Assembly (NCBI GenBank): GCA_964423645.1
Contig: CAYRFE010000012.1
Coordinates: 1-64,000, forward strand
DNA length: 64,000 nt
Source: CAYRFE01 sp964423645 [NCBI: uncultured bacterium]
GTDB lineage: Bacteria > Macinerneyibacteriota > Macinerneyibacteria > Macinerneyibacteriales
Direction: 5' to 3'
In this document: one piece after another, positions 1 through 8,609 of the stretch
Position numbering within the stretch: the stretch's first letter is position 1
Layout of the letters: each line of letters opens with the position of its first letter
Position numbers and translations under genes: made by a program
Notes under the pieces: model-generated
Told to the model about the DNA's origin: nothing
Database searches by the model: none
The model's input: the letters and a program-made list of their open reading frames with translations, nothing else

Positions 1-71
1 GTTATCTCGTTATTACACAACTGCCCTGCTGTGCACACTTTTATTATGTCCTACCGAAATGCACCCGCATC

Positions 72-100
72 TTGACATGACGCCCACAAACGGGTATAGT
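72..100 (+). promoter_or_regulatory. sigma-70 promoter for the first operon
   Basis: TTGACA at 72-77, a 17-bp spacer and TATAGT at 95-100. The expected start of transcription (about 107) lies just before a GGGAGG ribosome binding site at 108-113, so the leader is very short. Confidence 0.85.
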
Positions 101-121
101 GAAAACAGGGAGGAAAAAACT

Positions 122-433
122 ATGGATTCATTTGTCGTTCTTGCCCCTACGTATATCGAAAAAAACGCGGTCTATCTACTTATAGCTGTCTTTATTTTTC
201 TTGCACTCATTCATTCGCACATACTATTACATATACGCATGTATAAACCGGACCTTTTCAAGCGAGCCTTATATACACCGTTTTTAAGTTTGAAATATGC
301 CTATGCCGAAATGGATAGAACCGAAGCGATCGTTGCAATCATATGTACGGTTGTATCGCTGGTACTCATTGTAGTACTTTTGTTTGCCCATGGCCGATAT
401 CTCGAATTTGTTGATATAACTTCACGGTCATAA
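122..433 (+). CDS. small two-TM membrane protein, unknown function
   Basis: I do not recognise a family. The 103-residue product has two hydrophobic membrane segments, at roughly residues 15-40 and 70-90, separated by a basic, aromatic loop. The ATG at 122 is chosen over the in-frame ATG at 59 because a GGGAGG site sits 8 bases upstream and because the promoter at 72-100 would start transcription downstream of 59. The next gene, an ArsC/Spx-like protein, starts two bases after the stop, so the two are cotranscribed. It is likely an inner-membrane protein; no catalytic motif is visible. Confidence 0.7.
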   Translation: MDSFVVLAPTYIEKNAVYLLIAVFIFLALIHSHILLHIRMYKPDLFKRALYTPFLSLKYAYAEMDRTEAIVAIICTVVSLVLIVVLLFAHGRYLEFVDITSRS

Positions 434-435
434 CG

Positions 436-780
436 ATGCTTCAGATCTTCGGTACCGCAAAATGCAAGAATACTCAAAAGGCACAACGTTTTTTCAATGA
501 ACGCGGAGTGAAATTTCAATTCATCGATCTTTCTCAAAAAGCGATGAGCAAGGGCGAATTGGAAAGTATAGTACGATCGGTACCGCTTGAAACCTTGATC
601 GATACACAATGTAAAGAATATGAACGCCTGAATCTCAAGTACATCCTTCATGATATCAAAGAGCAGTTACTTGAGAAACCGTTGCTTTTTGTGACTCCTG
701 TGGTTCGATGCGGAAAAGATTCATCAGTGGGTTATACTCCGCAAAAATGGTTGACATTTGCACAGCAAGAAAAAAAATAA
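436..780 (+). CDS. ArsC/Spx-like thioredoxin-fold protein
   Basis: The 114-residue product matches the ArsC/Spx/YffB family in length and layout. It has an N-terminal beta strand followed by a cysteine near residue 10, an RG-V-F-F-D-L region, and a conserved C-terminal stretch (P-L-L-F-V-T-P-V-V-R-C-G) that replaces the usual RP-I/V segment. Only one cysteine (about residue 10, in a C-K-N-T context) is present at the active-site position, as in ArsC rather than the CxxC of Spx. Family members are arsenate reductases, transcriptional regulators or uncharacterised. No arsenic-resistance genes lie nearby, so substrate is not assigned. It follows the small membrane protein by two bases. Confidence 0.8.
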   Translation: MLQIFGTAKCKNTQKAQRFFNERGVKFQFIDLSQKAMSKGELESIVRSVPLETLIDTQCKEYERLNLKYILHDIKEQLLEKPLLFVTPVVRCGKDSSVGYTPQKWLTFAQQEKK

Positions 781-798
781 AAGAAAGATGTCCCTGTT

Positions 799-1389
799 AT
801 GCCAAATTTATTCAATGATGATCCTGTGATATCAAAAATTGCTTTTTTTGATTTCGAAACGAACGGGTTTTTTCCGTCAAGCGTGCTCGAGGTCTGCGTG
901 AAAAAATGCATGTATGAAGACGACATATTCTCAACGGTCGGCACTTTTCACCGTTACTATTACCCGAAAGAACCGTTCAATCCCCAAGCATTTCGCGTAC
1001 ACGGATTAGACGAGCAACGATTAACCGCACTCCGTCAAGGCGAACACTATTCGCACTACTTTTCAGCAGACCGGGACTTCATCGAATTTGCTGCTGATAT
1101 TACTCACTGGGTTGCACACAATATACAATTTGACACAGCGTTTCTTCCCTGTAAACCTCAGAAAGAATTTTGTACTATGAAAAACAATACCAACACTGTA
1201 AAAATCCTTCGTAACGGATCTTACAAATTCCCTACGTTGGCAGAGACAGCGCGATTTTACGGTATTCCATTCGATTCAGACTCAGCACACGGCGCAGCCT
1301 ACGATACAGAGATACTCTTTGCAATTTTTCTTGCCATGCATAGTGCAAAAGACTCGGCAGTATTGCGTTTTGTAAAAGATTTACGGTAA
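799..1389 (+). CDS. DnaQ-like 3'-5' exonuclease (DEDDh family)
   Basis: The 196-residue protein carries the three exonuclease motifs of the DEDDh family. Motif I is D-F-E-T (D18, E20), motif II is H-N-x-Q-F-D (D112), and motif III is H-G-A-A-Y-D (H164, D169). These residues bind two metal ions and cleave single nucleotides from DNA or RNA 3' ends. It has no polymerase, BRCT or GIY-YIG domain, so it is a stand-alone exonuclease of the kind used in replication proofreading, repair or RNA processing. It probably ends the operon that starts at 122, since a new promoter follows at 1404. The start at 799 has only a weak ribosome binding site. Confidence 0.85.
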   Translation: MPNLFNDDPVISKIAFFDFETNGFFPSSVLEVCVKKCMYEDDIFSTVGTFHRYYYPKEPFNPQAFRVHGLDEQRLTALRQGEHYSHYFSADRDFIEFAADITHWVAHNIQFDTAFLPCKPQKEFCTMKNNTNTVKILRNGSYKFPTLAETARFYGIPFDSDSAHGAAYDTEILFAIFLAMHSAKDSAVLRFVKDLR

Positions 1390-1403
1390 CCGATATTTTT
1401 ATC

Positions 1404-1431
1404 TTGCGAAGTAGCATGATCTGATTATACT
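1404..1431 (+). promoter_or_regulatory. sigma-70 promoter upstream of the unknown/ATL operon
   Basis: TTGCGA at 1404-1409, a 16-bp spacer and TATACT at 1426-1431. A GGGAGG ribosome binding site at about 1439-1444 follows before the ATG at 1452. Confidence 0.65.
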
Positions 1432-1451
1432 TCATAGAGGGAGGCTACAGC

Positions 1452-2582
1452 ATGACTCAGGGGAATGTTCCTAATAATCTGAAAACATCAGCAGTTATCG
1501 TTAATTGGATAGAAATCGAACAACGATTTGAAAAAATAAAATCCGATATTCATTCGATCGCTCGTACTCTGCGTTCCATTTTCATAAAAAACGGTAAACC
1601 ATCAGATTTTGCGGTCACTCAATTCAAAAATCTCGAATACATTTGTGACAAATTACTCCAATTCACTGTTGACTCGCTTCTTGAAGAAAAAATTCTTGGG
1701 GTGGTACCCGGCAATATCAATATTATGGGATTTTCACCTATACGAATGGAATTATCTCGCGTACAAGAAGTAATCACGATATTCACCCAACAATCAAATG
1801 ATGAGATCAAAGAAATAGAAAGTAATTCATTAAAAAAAATGTTCTCAAAAAAAATAATCGATGAAAAACACGCTGCTGTTCTTGAATCACGTCAGATTAC
1901 CGCTATGATAAAAAACATCAATGATACTATTGAAGATATCTATAAAACGATAACCCAGGACATCAATACATTACTCATACAATATATAAATGGTATTAAA
2001 ACAGTGGTCAAAGATCTTAACTGCGGAGAAACAAATACATCTCGCATAATGGTCAAGTTGAACCTTTCAATAGAAATGCTTCAAATGAATTCACGTAATG
2101 CGTGTGAATTTTCTTTCATCAATCTCCTTATTATAGTCGGGAGAATTCGGAAAGTTGAAGAACTTCTGATGTCGGTTATCATTCCTCGAGATGATTTTGA
2201 TGTCGACTTTATCATGAATGTGTCGGCAAATACGGTTATAAATCGTTATTTAATCAATCTTAAAAATCAATTCGATGAAAAAATCGAACTGTTTAATCAT
2301 GATATTCAGGTAATGAGTGACTCCGACGCCACACTAATTCTTCCCGGCATCTCGCGTTCCTCTCTTTTATCTCAAGCCATATCCTTTTTACAATTAAAGG
2401 ATATCATCGGCATTACGACACCACGCGTTCGCGAAATGAGCGCCGCACAAGCCTCACAAACCTCAGGGTATGAAAAAGCAGATTTTTTGGTCATGACCTC
2501 AGACATGGAAGAAAAAAATGCAACGCTTTATTACTTCACTGCAGACGACAGCACGTTATACTTCACGGTCACGATCAAATGA
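1452..2582 (+). CDS. hypothetical protein, mostly helical
   Basis: I do not recognise this 376-residue protein. It has no signal peptide or membrane segment. It is rich in Ile, Lys, Glu and Asn and looks almost entirely alpha-helical, with coiled-coil-like stretches at roughly residues 20-60 and 110-180, then a C-terminal region (about 330-376) that looks like a small beta domain. The start is supported by GGGAGG 8 bases upstream. Its stop overlaps the start of the alkyltransferase-like gene (ATGA), so the two are translationally coupled. That coupling is the only clue to function and hints at a link with DNA damage. Confidence in the gene is high, in any role very low. Confidence 0.85.
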   Translation: MTQGNVPNNLKTSAVIVNWIEIEQRFEKIKSDIHSIARTLRSIFIKNGKPSDFAVTQFKNLEYICDKLLQFTVDSLLEEKILGVVPGNINIMGFSPIRMELSRVQEVITIFTQQSNDEIKEIESNSLKKMFSKKIIDEKHAAVLESRQITAMIKNINDTIEDIYKTITQDINTLLIQYINGIKTVVKDLNCGETNTSRIMVKLNLSIEMLQMNSRNACEFSFINLLIIVGRIRKVEELLMSVIIPRDDFDVDFIMNVSANTVINRYLINLKNQFDEKIELFNHDIQVMSDSDATLILPGISRSSLLSQAISFLQLKDIIGITTPRVREMSAAQASQTSGYEKADFLVMTSDMEEKNATLYYFTADDSTLYFTVTIK

Positions 2583-2935
2583 CATCACCTTTTTTCCGTC
2601 GAATCATCTGTCTTATACAGCACATTCCATGTGGGAAAGTAACATCATACGGTGCTTTGGCGACACATGCAGGAAACAGCCGCGCCGCTCGTGAAGTAGC
2701 ACGTATTCTCCATTCCTCCACGGAACGCTACAAGCTTCCCTGGCACCGCATCGTCAATAAACAAGGCTGTATCGTACTTGCCGGCGAAGGATTTACCACA
2801 CAACGCACGCTGCTTGAAAATGAAGGCATCTCCGTCGCCGATAACGGCTGTATACCTGCTTCTTTTTTTTGGGATTTTGAAGATACTCATTTCGATGACG
2901 ATGAGTACGATGCTGACGACGCGCCGGGATTGTAA
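2579..2935 (+). CDS. alkyltransferase-like protein (ATL) with acidic tail
   Basis: The 118-residue product matches the DNA-binding domain of O6-alkylguanine-DNA alkyltransferase (G-K-V-x-S-Y-G-x-L-A near residue 20, S-R-A-A-R-x-V near 34). The active-site P-C-H-R is replaced by P-W-H-R with Trp at residue 55. This Trp-for-Cys change defines ATL proteins (Atl1, E. coli YbaZ), which bind O6-alkylguanine, flip the base and recruit nucleotide excision repair instead of removing the alkyl group. The last 25 residues are unusual, being very acidic with many Asp, Glu and Phe; this may be a protein-interaction tail. It is translationally coupled to the unknown gene upstream. Confidence 0.9.
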   Translation: MTSPFFRRIICLIQHIPCGKVTSYGALATHAGNSRAAREVARILHSSTERYKLPWHRIVNKQGCIVLAGEGFTTQRTLLENEGISVADNGCIPASFFWDFEDTHFDDDEYDADDAPGL

Positions 2936-2960
2936 CGTTCGCTGTATTTAAACTAACTTT

Positions 2961-3302
2961 AATTCCCCTTTACACTGAAGGGGTGGCACGAAGCGACGGG
3001 GTAGTAAACGTTCAAAGATTTAATCCTAATCAGATATAACCCAAACATCTCTGGATTCCCGCTTTCGCGGGAATGACACCCTCTTTTGAAGGGGAGTGGC
3101 ACGAAGTGACGGGGTAGTAAGCATTCCTCTTCATTCCCCTTCACACTGAAGGGGTGGCGCACAGCGACGGGGTAGTAAATGTTCAAAGATTTAATCCTAA
3201 TCAGATATAACCCAAACACCTCTGGATTCCCGCTTTCGCGAGAATGACACCCTCTTTTGAAGGGGAGTGGCACGAAGTGACAGGGTAGTAAACGTTAAAA
3301 GA
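2961..3302. repeat. two tandem copies of a 171-bp repeat with palindromic core
   Basis: Two copies (2961-3131 and 3132-3302) are nearly identical with a period of 171 bp. Each copy contains two versions of a motif ending in GACGGGGTAGTAA and a palindrome of the type GATTCCCGCTTTCGCGGGAA. These short palindromes are a kind of REP-like intergenic element seen in many unrelated bacteria. The open frame that runs through it on the minus strand (with the repeated His-Ser-Arg-Glu-Ser-Gly-Asn-Pro) is a by-product of the repeat and is not a gene. Confidence 0.9.
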
Positions 3303-3335
3303 AAAACCCCTCCGAATAATTCTGAGGGGTTTTTC
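3301..3335. terminator. bidirectional rho-independent terminator
   Basis: A perfect inverted repeat pairs GAAAAACCCCTC (3301-3312) with GAGGGGTTTTTC (3324-3335) and gives T-runs in both directions. It lies between the converging ATL operon (+) and leuS (-). Confidence 0.9.
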
Positions 3336-3360
3336 TATAGCAATATCTCTATTGTATAAA

Positions 3361-5844
3361 CTACTTCACCACAATATTAATGATACGCCCTTTCACCACA
3401 ATGACCTTCACGATCTGCTTGCCTTCGAGTTGTTTTATCACTTTCTCATGTGCACATGCAAACGCTTGTATCTCACTTTCACTTGCAGTAGCAGGCACTT
3501 CGATCTCGGCGCGCACTTTTCCGTTGACCTGCACTGCCATTGCCACCGTATCGCTGACAAGCTTCGTTTCATCCCATATCGGCCATACGGTAGTAAACAC
3601 TGAAAAATCTCCTCCGATAAACGCCCACAACTCCTCCGCGAAATGCGGTGCATACGGTGAAATAAGCACGATCAACGTACGAATTGTGTGTTTAAGTAAC
3701 TCAGTATTCCAATCTGCACGAGGGTTATCTTGCACATACTTGTAGATGCCGTTGGTGAGCTCCATCATTCTGCTTATCGCAGTATTGAAGCGCATAGCTT
3801 CCGTATCTTCTGTGACAGACTTCACAGTAGCGTTCAATAACCGCTCAAGCTCGCTGTCGCCTGTACACGATGCAATTGAAGTGTCGTTGCTCTTCCACAA
3901 TGACGCGGTCCATTCATCGTCAGTAATGACTCGCCATACACGGTCAAGAAAGCGGTCAATGGCCTTGATCGTACCGTCATTCCATGGTCCCCCCATCGAG
4001 TAATCGTACGCAAACATCAAGAACATACGAAATACATCAGCGCCATATTGCTCAATATAACTATCCGGAGTCACGGTATTACCAAGTGACTTCGACATTT
4101 TTGCACCATCTACACCCAAGATCGTCCCTTGATGACGCAAACGCGTAAACGGTTCTTCAAAATTGATAATGCCCATATCTTTCAATGCCATAGTAATGAA
4201 ACGTGCATAGATCAGGTGCATACACGCATGTTCGGCACCGCCGACGTACATATCGACAGGAAGCCATTTGTTGATCAATGCAGAGTCAAACGCCTGTATA
4301 TCATTACGAGCATCAGGATACCGCAAAAAATACCATGATGAATCCACAAAAGTATCCATCGTATCCACTTCACGAACTGCGGGCTTTCCGCATGTAGGAC
4401 ATACGGTATGCTTAAACGTCGGATGCTTTGCTAGAGGTGATTCGCCTGTCGGCTCAAAATTGACATCATACGGAAGTAACACCGGCAAATCTTTTTCAGG
4501 AACCGGCACTTCACCGCAATGTTCGCAATGAATGACAGGTATCGGCGCTCCCCAAAAACGCTGCCGTGAAAGCAACCAATCCCGTAATCGGTAATTAATT
4601 GTATGTCGCCCGAAACCCTGCGCTTCCGCAACGCCCACGATCGTTTTTTTGAACTCTTCAGACGGCATGCCGTTATACTTGTCGGAATTAACCATGAACC
4701 CCGTTTCAGTATACGCTTCAAGTAACGCTGTTGATGCATTTTCTTTCGTATCGGCGATGACACGCTCAATCGGCAAGGAAAACGTCATAGCAAAGGCAAA
4801 ATCACGTTCATCATGAGCAGGCACTGCCATGACGACGCCGGTACCGTAATTATATAGTACATAATCAGCCACCCAGATCGGTACTTTTCGCCCGTTCACG
4901 GGATTTATCGCATAATGTCCGGTGAACACACCGGTCTTTTCTTTACTTGTAGATAAACGTTCGATCTCCTCCTGATGAATAGCCCAGTCGCGGTATTTAT
5001 CAACCTCGGCGTGCTGCGCCGGAGTGGTCAATTCATCAAGCCATGGATGCTCAGGTGCCATTACCACATAGGTCACCCCGAAAAGTGTATCAGGGCGCGT
5101 GGTAAACACGGTAAGTTGCTTTGTGCTTCCCTCTATGTCGAATACGATCTCAGCACCCTCGGATTTACCTATCCAATTACGCTGCATATGCTTGGTACGT
5201 TCAGGCCAATCGAGCGAATCAATATTTTGCAATAAACGCTCCGCATACGCGCTTGTTTTAAAAAACCACTGCGTAAGATTTTTCTTTTTCACCTCAGAAT
5301 GACATCGTTCACAACTGTTATCGACAACCTGTTCATTTGCCAATACGGTTTGACACGACGGGCACCAGTTTACCGGTGCATTTGCCCTATATGCCAGCCC
5401 CTTTTTGTAGAGCTGCAAAAATAACCATTGTGTCCACTTATAATACTCAGGATTACATGTGATCACTTCATGTTCCCAATCATACATCGCGCCGATAGAC
5501 TTAAGCTGTTCCTGCATGATACGAATGGTATTCTGCGTGTGATCCTGAGGGTGAACGCCCGTTTTAATCGCATAATTCTCTGCAGGTAACCCGAATGCAT
5601 CAAATCCCATTGGCTCAAATACATTATACCCCTGAAGTTTTTTAAAACGTGCCCACGTATCAGCAGGTGCAAAATTATACCAATGCCCGCAATGAAGCTG
5701 TGCTCCCGACGGATAACTGAACATGGACAGTACATATTGTTTCTTTTCGCTTGAATGTAGTTTCGCTTTATATAGGCCGGACTCCTCCCATTTTTGTTGC
5801 CATTTTTTTTCGATCTCTTTAAACGGGAATGATCCCATACGCAT
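3361..5844 (-). CDS. leuS: leucyl-tRNA synthetase
   Basis: This class I synthetase charges tRNA-Leu with leucine in the cytoplasm. The 827-residue product is full length for the bacterial type. The HIGH-type signature appears as H-C-G-H near residue 55, preceded by P-S-G-A-Q. The KMSKS loop (A-K-M-S-K-S-L-G-N) is present near residue 590. The CP1 editing domain is present with T-T-R-P-D-T-L-F-G, as are zinc-type Cys pairs (C-P-S-C, C-E-R-C). The ATG at 5844 follows AAGGAG by 4 bases; a GTG at 5847 is too close to the site, and an ATG at 5838 is a realistic alternative. It is monocistronic, with its own promoter and terminator. Confidence 0.97.
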   Translation of the reverse strand: MRMGSFPFKEIEKKWQQKWEESGLYKAKLHSSEKKQYVLSMFSYPSGAQLHCGHWYNFAPADTWARFKKLQGYNVFEPMGFDAFGLPAENYAIKTGVHPQDHTQNTIRIMQEQLKSIGAMYDWEHEVITCNPEYYKWTQWLFLQLYKKGLAYRANAPVNWCPSCQTVLANEQVVDNSCERCHSEVKKKNLTQWFFKTSAYAERLLQNIDSLDWPERTKHMQRNWIGKSEGAEIVFDIEGSTKQLTVFTTRPDTLFGVTYVVMAPEHPWLDELTTPAQHAEVDKYRDWAIHQEEIERLSTSKEKTGVFTGHYAINPVNGRKVPIWVADYVLYNYGTGVVMAVPAHDERDFAFAMTFSLPIERVIADTKENASTALLEAYTETGFMVNSDKYNGMPSEEFKKTIVGVAEAQGFGRHTINYRLRDWLLSRQRFWGAPIPVIHCEHCGEVPVPEKDLPVLLPYDVNFEPTGESPLAKHPTFKHTVCPTCGKPAVREVDTMDTFVDSSWYFLRYPDARNDIQAFDSALINKWLPVDMYVGGAEHACMHLIYARFITMALKDMGIINFEEPFTRLRHQGTILGVDGAKMSKSLGNTVTPDSYIEQYGADVFRMFLMFAYDYSMGGPWNDGTIKAIDRFLDRVWRVITDDEWTASLWKSNDTSIASCTGDSELERLLNATVKSVTEDTEAMRFNTAISRMMELTNGIYKYVQDNPRADWNTELLKHTIRTLIVLISPYAPHFAEELWAFIGGDFSVFTTVWPIWDETKLVSDTVAMAVQVNGKVRAEIEVPATASESEIQAFACAHEKVIKQLEGKQIVKVIVVKGRIINIVVK

Positions 5845-5867
5845 CACGCTCCTTCTATGTTTGGCAT

Positions 5868-5895
5868 ATTATACGGTAAGAATCGAAAATTACAA
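5868..5895 (-). promoter_or_regulatory. leuS promoter
   Basis: On the minus strand, TTGTAA (5890-5895), a 16-bp spacer and a perfect TATAAT (5868-5873) precede leuS. It is divergent from the promoter at 5993. Confidence 0.7.
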
Positions 5896-5992
5896 CACTT
5901 TTTCACCACATTTCATCGCTTGTGTAGAACTTGTTATCCGAAAAAACATAACAGATTCACCTCTCAACTTATTATGGGACACGAAACATCAC

Positions 5993-6021
5993 TTGACATT
6001 TCCGCCCTCTTAGGATATTAT
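5993..6021 (+). promoter_or_regulatory. sigma-70 promoter of the TPR histidine kinase
   Basis: TTGACA at 5993-5998, a 17-bp spacer and TATTAT at 6016-6021. The leader of about 70 bases runs to the start at 6097, which has a GGAGG site. Confidence 0.8.
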
Positions 6022-6096
6022 CAGGGCGCGAATTCTTTTTACGACAGCCTCGGCTGAAAAATAGTCGGAGCACACCATAGGTTTGGAGGCACTCTC

Positions 6097-7860
6097 ATGA
6101 ATGATGTTCTCTTTCTGGCATTTTTACGTGAACAGGAAAATGCATTAGCGCATATTGAACAAGTCCTTCACGGAATTGATAGTATGGCGGACTCTGAAGA
6201 AAAATGCGAAGAGATATATACGACCATTGAACTCTGCCGCTTAAATGCCGACTATAACGGGCGTAAAGATCTCAGTTCAAAAGGCTTGACGACTGCACGA
6301 AACATAAAAAGCAACTTATATGAATTATATTTTTTAGAATCTCTCGCGGCAAGTCTTTTTCAATTGGGAAATTATGATGAATCTTTTACGCTATTCATGG
6401 ATTTATTGCATAAGTCAACCGATGATGCATTCCGAGCAAAAGCGTACAATGGTATGGGGTGTGTCTGTACAGAACTCGATAACTTTGAACATGCCATTGA
6501 TTATCACGAAAAAGCACTGGCGATACGCGAACACAATGACTTAATTTGTGAAATTCTTCAATCATATAACAATCTCTCATACGCATTTTTTAGAAGTAAT
6601 AATTTTTCGAAGAGTATTGATTTTGCCATTAACGGTATTGTTATGGCGGAAAAACATAAAGAACCCGGAAAGCTTGCCTACCTGTACCACAACCTTGGCA
6701 GTGTGTATCGTCAACAAGAAAAAACCGAAGATGCACTTGAATGTTTTTTAGTCGGCCTTGAACATGCAAAAAGTGCAAATGATCGACATTGTGCAGGTCA
6801 AATACTCTGTTGCATAGGTTTGGTTCACCTCGATAATAAAAATCCCGAAGACGCTCTCTCTTATCTTTCAGAATCACTAAGAATTGCAGAAATTTCAAAT
6901 TGTTGCGTTTTTTTAGCGACAAATTACCGTGCATTATCTCGAGCGTACAGAATGATGAGTGATTTTGAAAAATCATTGGAATTTCGTGACAAATACGATG
7001 CGCTGGTTGACGATATCCGCCCGCTTAAAAAAAGTCATACAGTTCATGATCGTATCAATTCATTTCACGTGCATCTTTTTGAACAGGAAAAAGAAGTATT
7101 CCGTTTGAAAAACAATGAGTTGGTCAACGCATTCAACTCAATCGAACAAAAAAACAAAGACCTTATGCACCTCAACACATACAAAGATTACATTTTAAAT
7201 ATTGCCGTTCATGATTTACGCAATACGGTCGGACAAATAAATTCAATACATCAACTCGTTGCAATGCTCAACATAGAACACCCGCTTCTGACACGATACT
7301 GTGATATGGGTACAAAGGCAGTTGCAAAATCTCAGGATTTGATCGAATCTATTTTAAATGCATATCAGATCGAGCATAAAACGTTTTCACTTTCAGCAGC
7401 ACATACCGATTTATCCATCACTATCGCTGATGTCCTCGATATATATACGACGATAGCAGAGCAAAAAAATATCTCTTTCCATGTATCATTACCGGAAAAA
7501 CCCGTTTCAATAATGCTCGAAAAAACACGTTTTGTACAGATTATCGACAATCTGCTTTCCAATGCGATTAAATTCACTCCCAAAAGCGGCTCCGTCAGTT
7601 TTTCAGTTTTACTATTAACTGACATTCGTATGGTACAAATTACCATTGCAGATACCGGCATCGGTATTCCCCAACAACATATACCGGTAATATTTGAACA
7701 ATTCACCGCCGCACGTCGAAAAGGCACTGAAGGCGAAGCAACTACAGGCTTGGGAATGTCGATCGTCAAAAAACTTGTAGAACTTCACAACGGGACTATA
7801 TCAATTGACTCGCAAGTAAATGTCGGCACGACAGTAACTCTTTTTTTCCCCATGTCATAA
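6097..7860 (+). CDS. soluble TPR-containing sensor histidine kinase
   Basis: Residues 1 to about 330 form tetratricopeptide repeats (typical G-x-x-Y..A pattern repeated about 7 times). A short coiled coil follows. The kinase core comes next: a dimerisation/phosphoacceptor helix with H372 in an unusual H-D-L-R-N context, an N-box (N-L-L-S-N-A-I-K-F), a G1 box (D-T-G-I-G-I-P) and a G2 box (T-G-L-G-M-S-I-V-K-K-L). No signal peptide or membrane segment is visible, so it should sense a cytoplasmic partner through the TPR array. No response regulator lies beside it, so it is an orphan kinase. The H-D-L-R-N box resembles the H-D-L-R-x-P variants of other soluble kinases. Confidence 0.92.
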   Translation: MNDVLFLAFLREQENALAHIEQVLHGIDSMADSEEKCEEIYTTIELCRLNADYNGRKDLSSKGLTTARNIKSNLYELYFLESLAASLFQLGNYDESFTLFMDLLHKSTDDAFRAKAYNGMGCVCTELDNFEHAIDYHEKALAIREHNDLICEILQSYNNLSYAFFRSNNFSKSIDFAINGIVMAEKHKEPGKLAYLYHNLGSVYRQQEKTEDALECFLVGLEHAKSANDRHCAGQILCCIGLVHLDNKNPEDALSYLSESLRIAEISNCCVFLATNYRALSRAYRMMSDFEKSLEFRDKYDALVDDIRPLKKSHTVHDRINSFHVHLFEQEKEVFRLKNNELVNAFNSIEQKNKDLMHLNTYKDYILNIAVHDLRNTVGQINSIHQLVAMLNIEHPLLTRYCDMGTKAVAKSQDLIESILNAYQIEHKTFSLSAAHTDLSITIADVLDIYTTIAEQKNISFHVSLPEKPVSIMLEKTRFVQIIDNLLSNAIKFTPKSGSVSFSVLLLTDIRMVQITIADTGIGIPQQHIPVIFEQFTAARRKGTEGEATTGLGMSIVKKLVELHNGTISIDSQVNVGTTVTLFFPMS

Positions 7861-7895
7861 ATCTTACCGTAGTTATGACGATCATTAATTTTTAC

Positions 7896-7923
7896 TTGAC
7901 AAATCACAACTGATGCATATACT
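7896..7923 (+). promoter_or_regulatory. tRNA-Arg promoter
   Basis: TTGACA at 7896-7901, a 16-bp spacer and TATACT at 7918-7923, ten bases before the tRNA 5' end. Confidence 0.8.
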
Positions 7924-7932
7924 TTGCGTGTT

Positions 7933-8006
7933 GCACCTATAGCTCAATTGGATAGAGCATCTGACTACGGATCAGAAGGTTGGGGGTTCGACTCCTCCTG
8001 GGTGCG
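7933..8006 (+). tRNA. tRNA-Arg (anticodon ACG)
   Basis: A 74-base cloverleaf. The acceptor arm pairs GCACCTA (7933-7939) with TGGGTGC (7999-8005), with discriminator G at 8006. The anticodon loop CTACGGA places ACG at 7967-7969, and the T-loop reads TTCGACT. The ACG anticodon reads CGN arginine codons after A34-to-inosine editing. The 3' CCA is not encoded and must be added by CCA-transferase. Confidence 0.95.
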
Positions 8007-8046
8007 TTTTTCTATTTACGCGGCGATAATCCGAGAAAGTCGGCGT

Positions 8047-8577
8047 ATGTCAAAAATTCTTTTTCGAACACTGCTTTCCGGGATTCTGGCGGGAATCGTA
8101 TATGTGATTTTTTTTATACTACATTTCGTGCCTGTGTTTGAAAATGCACAATTTTTTTCTATATTTTTATTTACTGCTACCATAACCTTACTGTATTCCA
8201 CACGACAACGCTTCGGCGCGGGAAAGTATCTGGGATTATTACTACTTATTTGTATTTTTTATCCGGTCATTTTTCCGTTTCGCGTCTCATATTTACAAAA
8301 AGTTTTCTACTACGGTCTATATTTTTCGACATTATCTTTTACTCCCCATCTGTGGCGGAAATTTTTCAAGAATTCGACAGTATTAAATAACACCGTTTGC
8401 GCCCTCGATATTTTAATTACCGGGATATGTATTTCATCCCTTCTCTATCCGATTATGGGATATTCGGTACAATTTTCAGTTTTTTTCATTGACACGGCGT
8501 TACGATTTACCTGTATTGCAATCGGTATTCTTTTAACAACTTTTTTTTATGATCCCAAAATTAAATTCTCGAAATAA
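8047..8577 (+). CDS. hypothetical integral membrane protein
   Basis: I do not recognise a family. The 176-residue product is very hydrophobic, with about five membrane segments (roughly residues 8-28, 34-52, 60-80, 108-130 and 145-168) joined by short basic loops. The start at 8047 is chosen because the longer open frame beginning at 7924 reads straight through tRNA-Arg, a classic artefact. The ribosome binding site is weak, and the gene may be read through from the tRNA promoter. It converges on the FG-GAP lipoprotein genes with only 32 bases between stops. Confidence 0.7.
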   Translation: MSKILFRTLLSGILAGIVYVIFFILHFVPVFENAQFFSIFLFTATITLLYSTRQRFGAGKYLGLLLLICIFYPVIFPFRVSYLQKVFYYGLYFSTLSFTPHLWRKFFKNSTVLNNTVCALDILITGICISSLLYPIMGYSVQFSVFFIDTALRFTCIAIGILLTTFFYDPKIKFSK

Positions 8578-8609
8578 GACCTCGTTTGATGATTTTTTAT
8601 TCTGCTGTA

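Noticed and set aside
2959-3273. Minus-strand open frame with two copies of a His-Ser-Arg-Glu-Ser-Gly-Asn-Pro segment
   Set aside because: It is the translation of the 171-bp tandem repeat; such frames are a well-known artefact of this palindrome type.
7924-8046. Open frame extending the membrane protein upstream through 7924
   Set aside because: It reads through tRNA-Arg(ACG); the residues are a translated tRNA. The gene start is placed at 8047.
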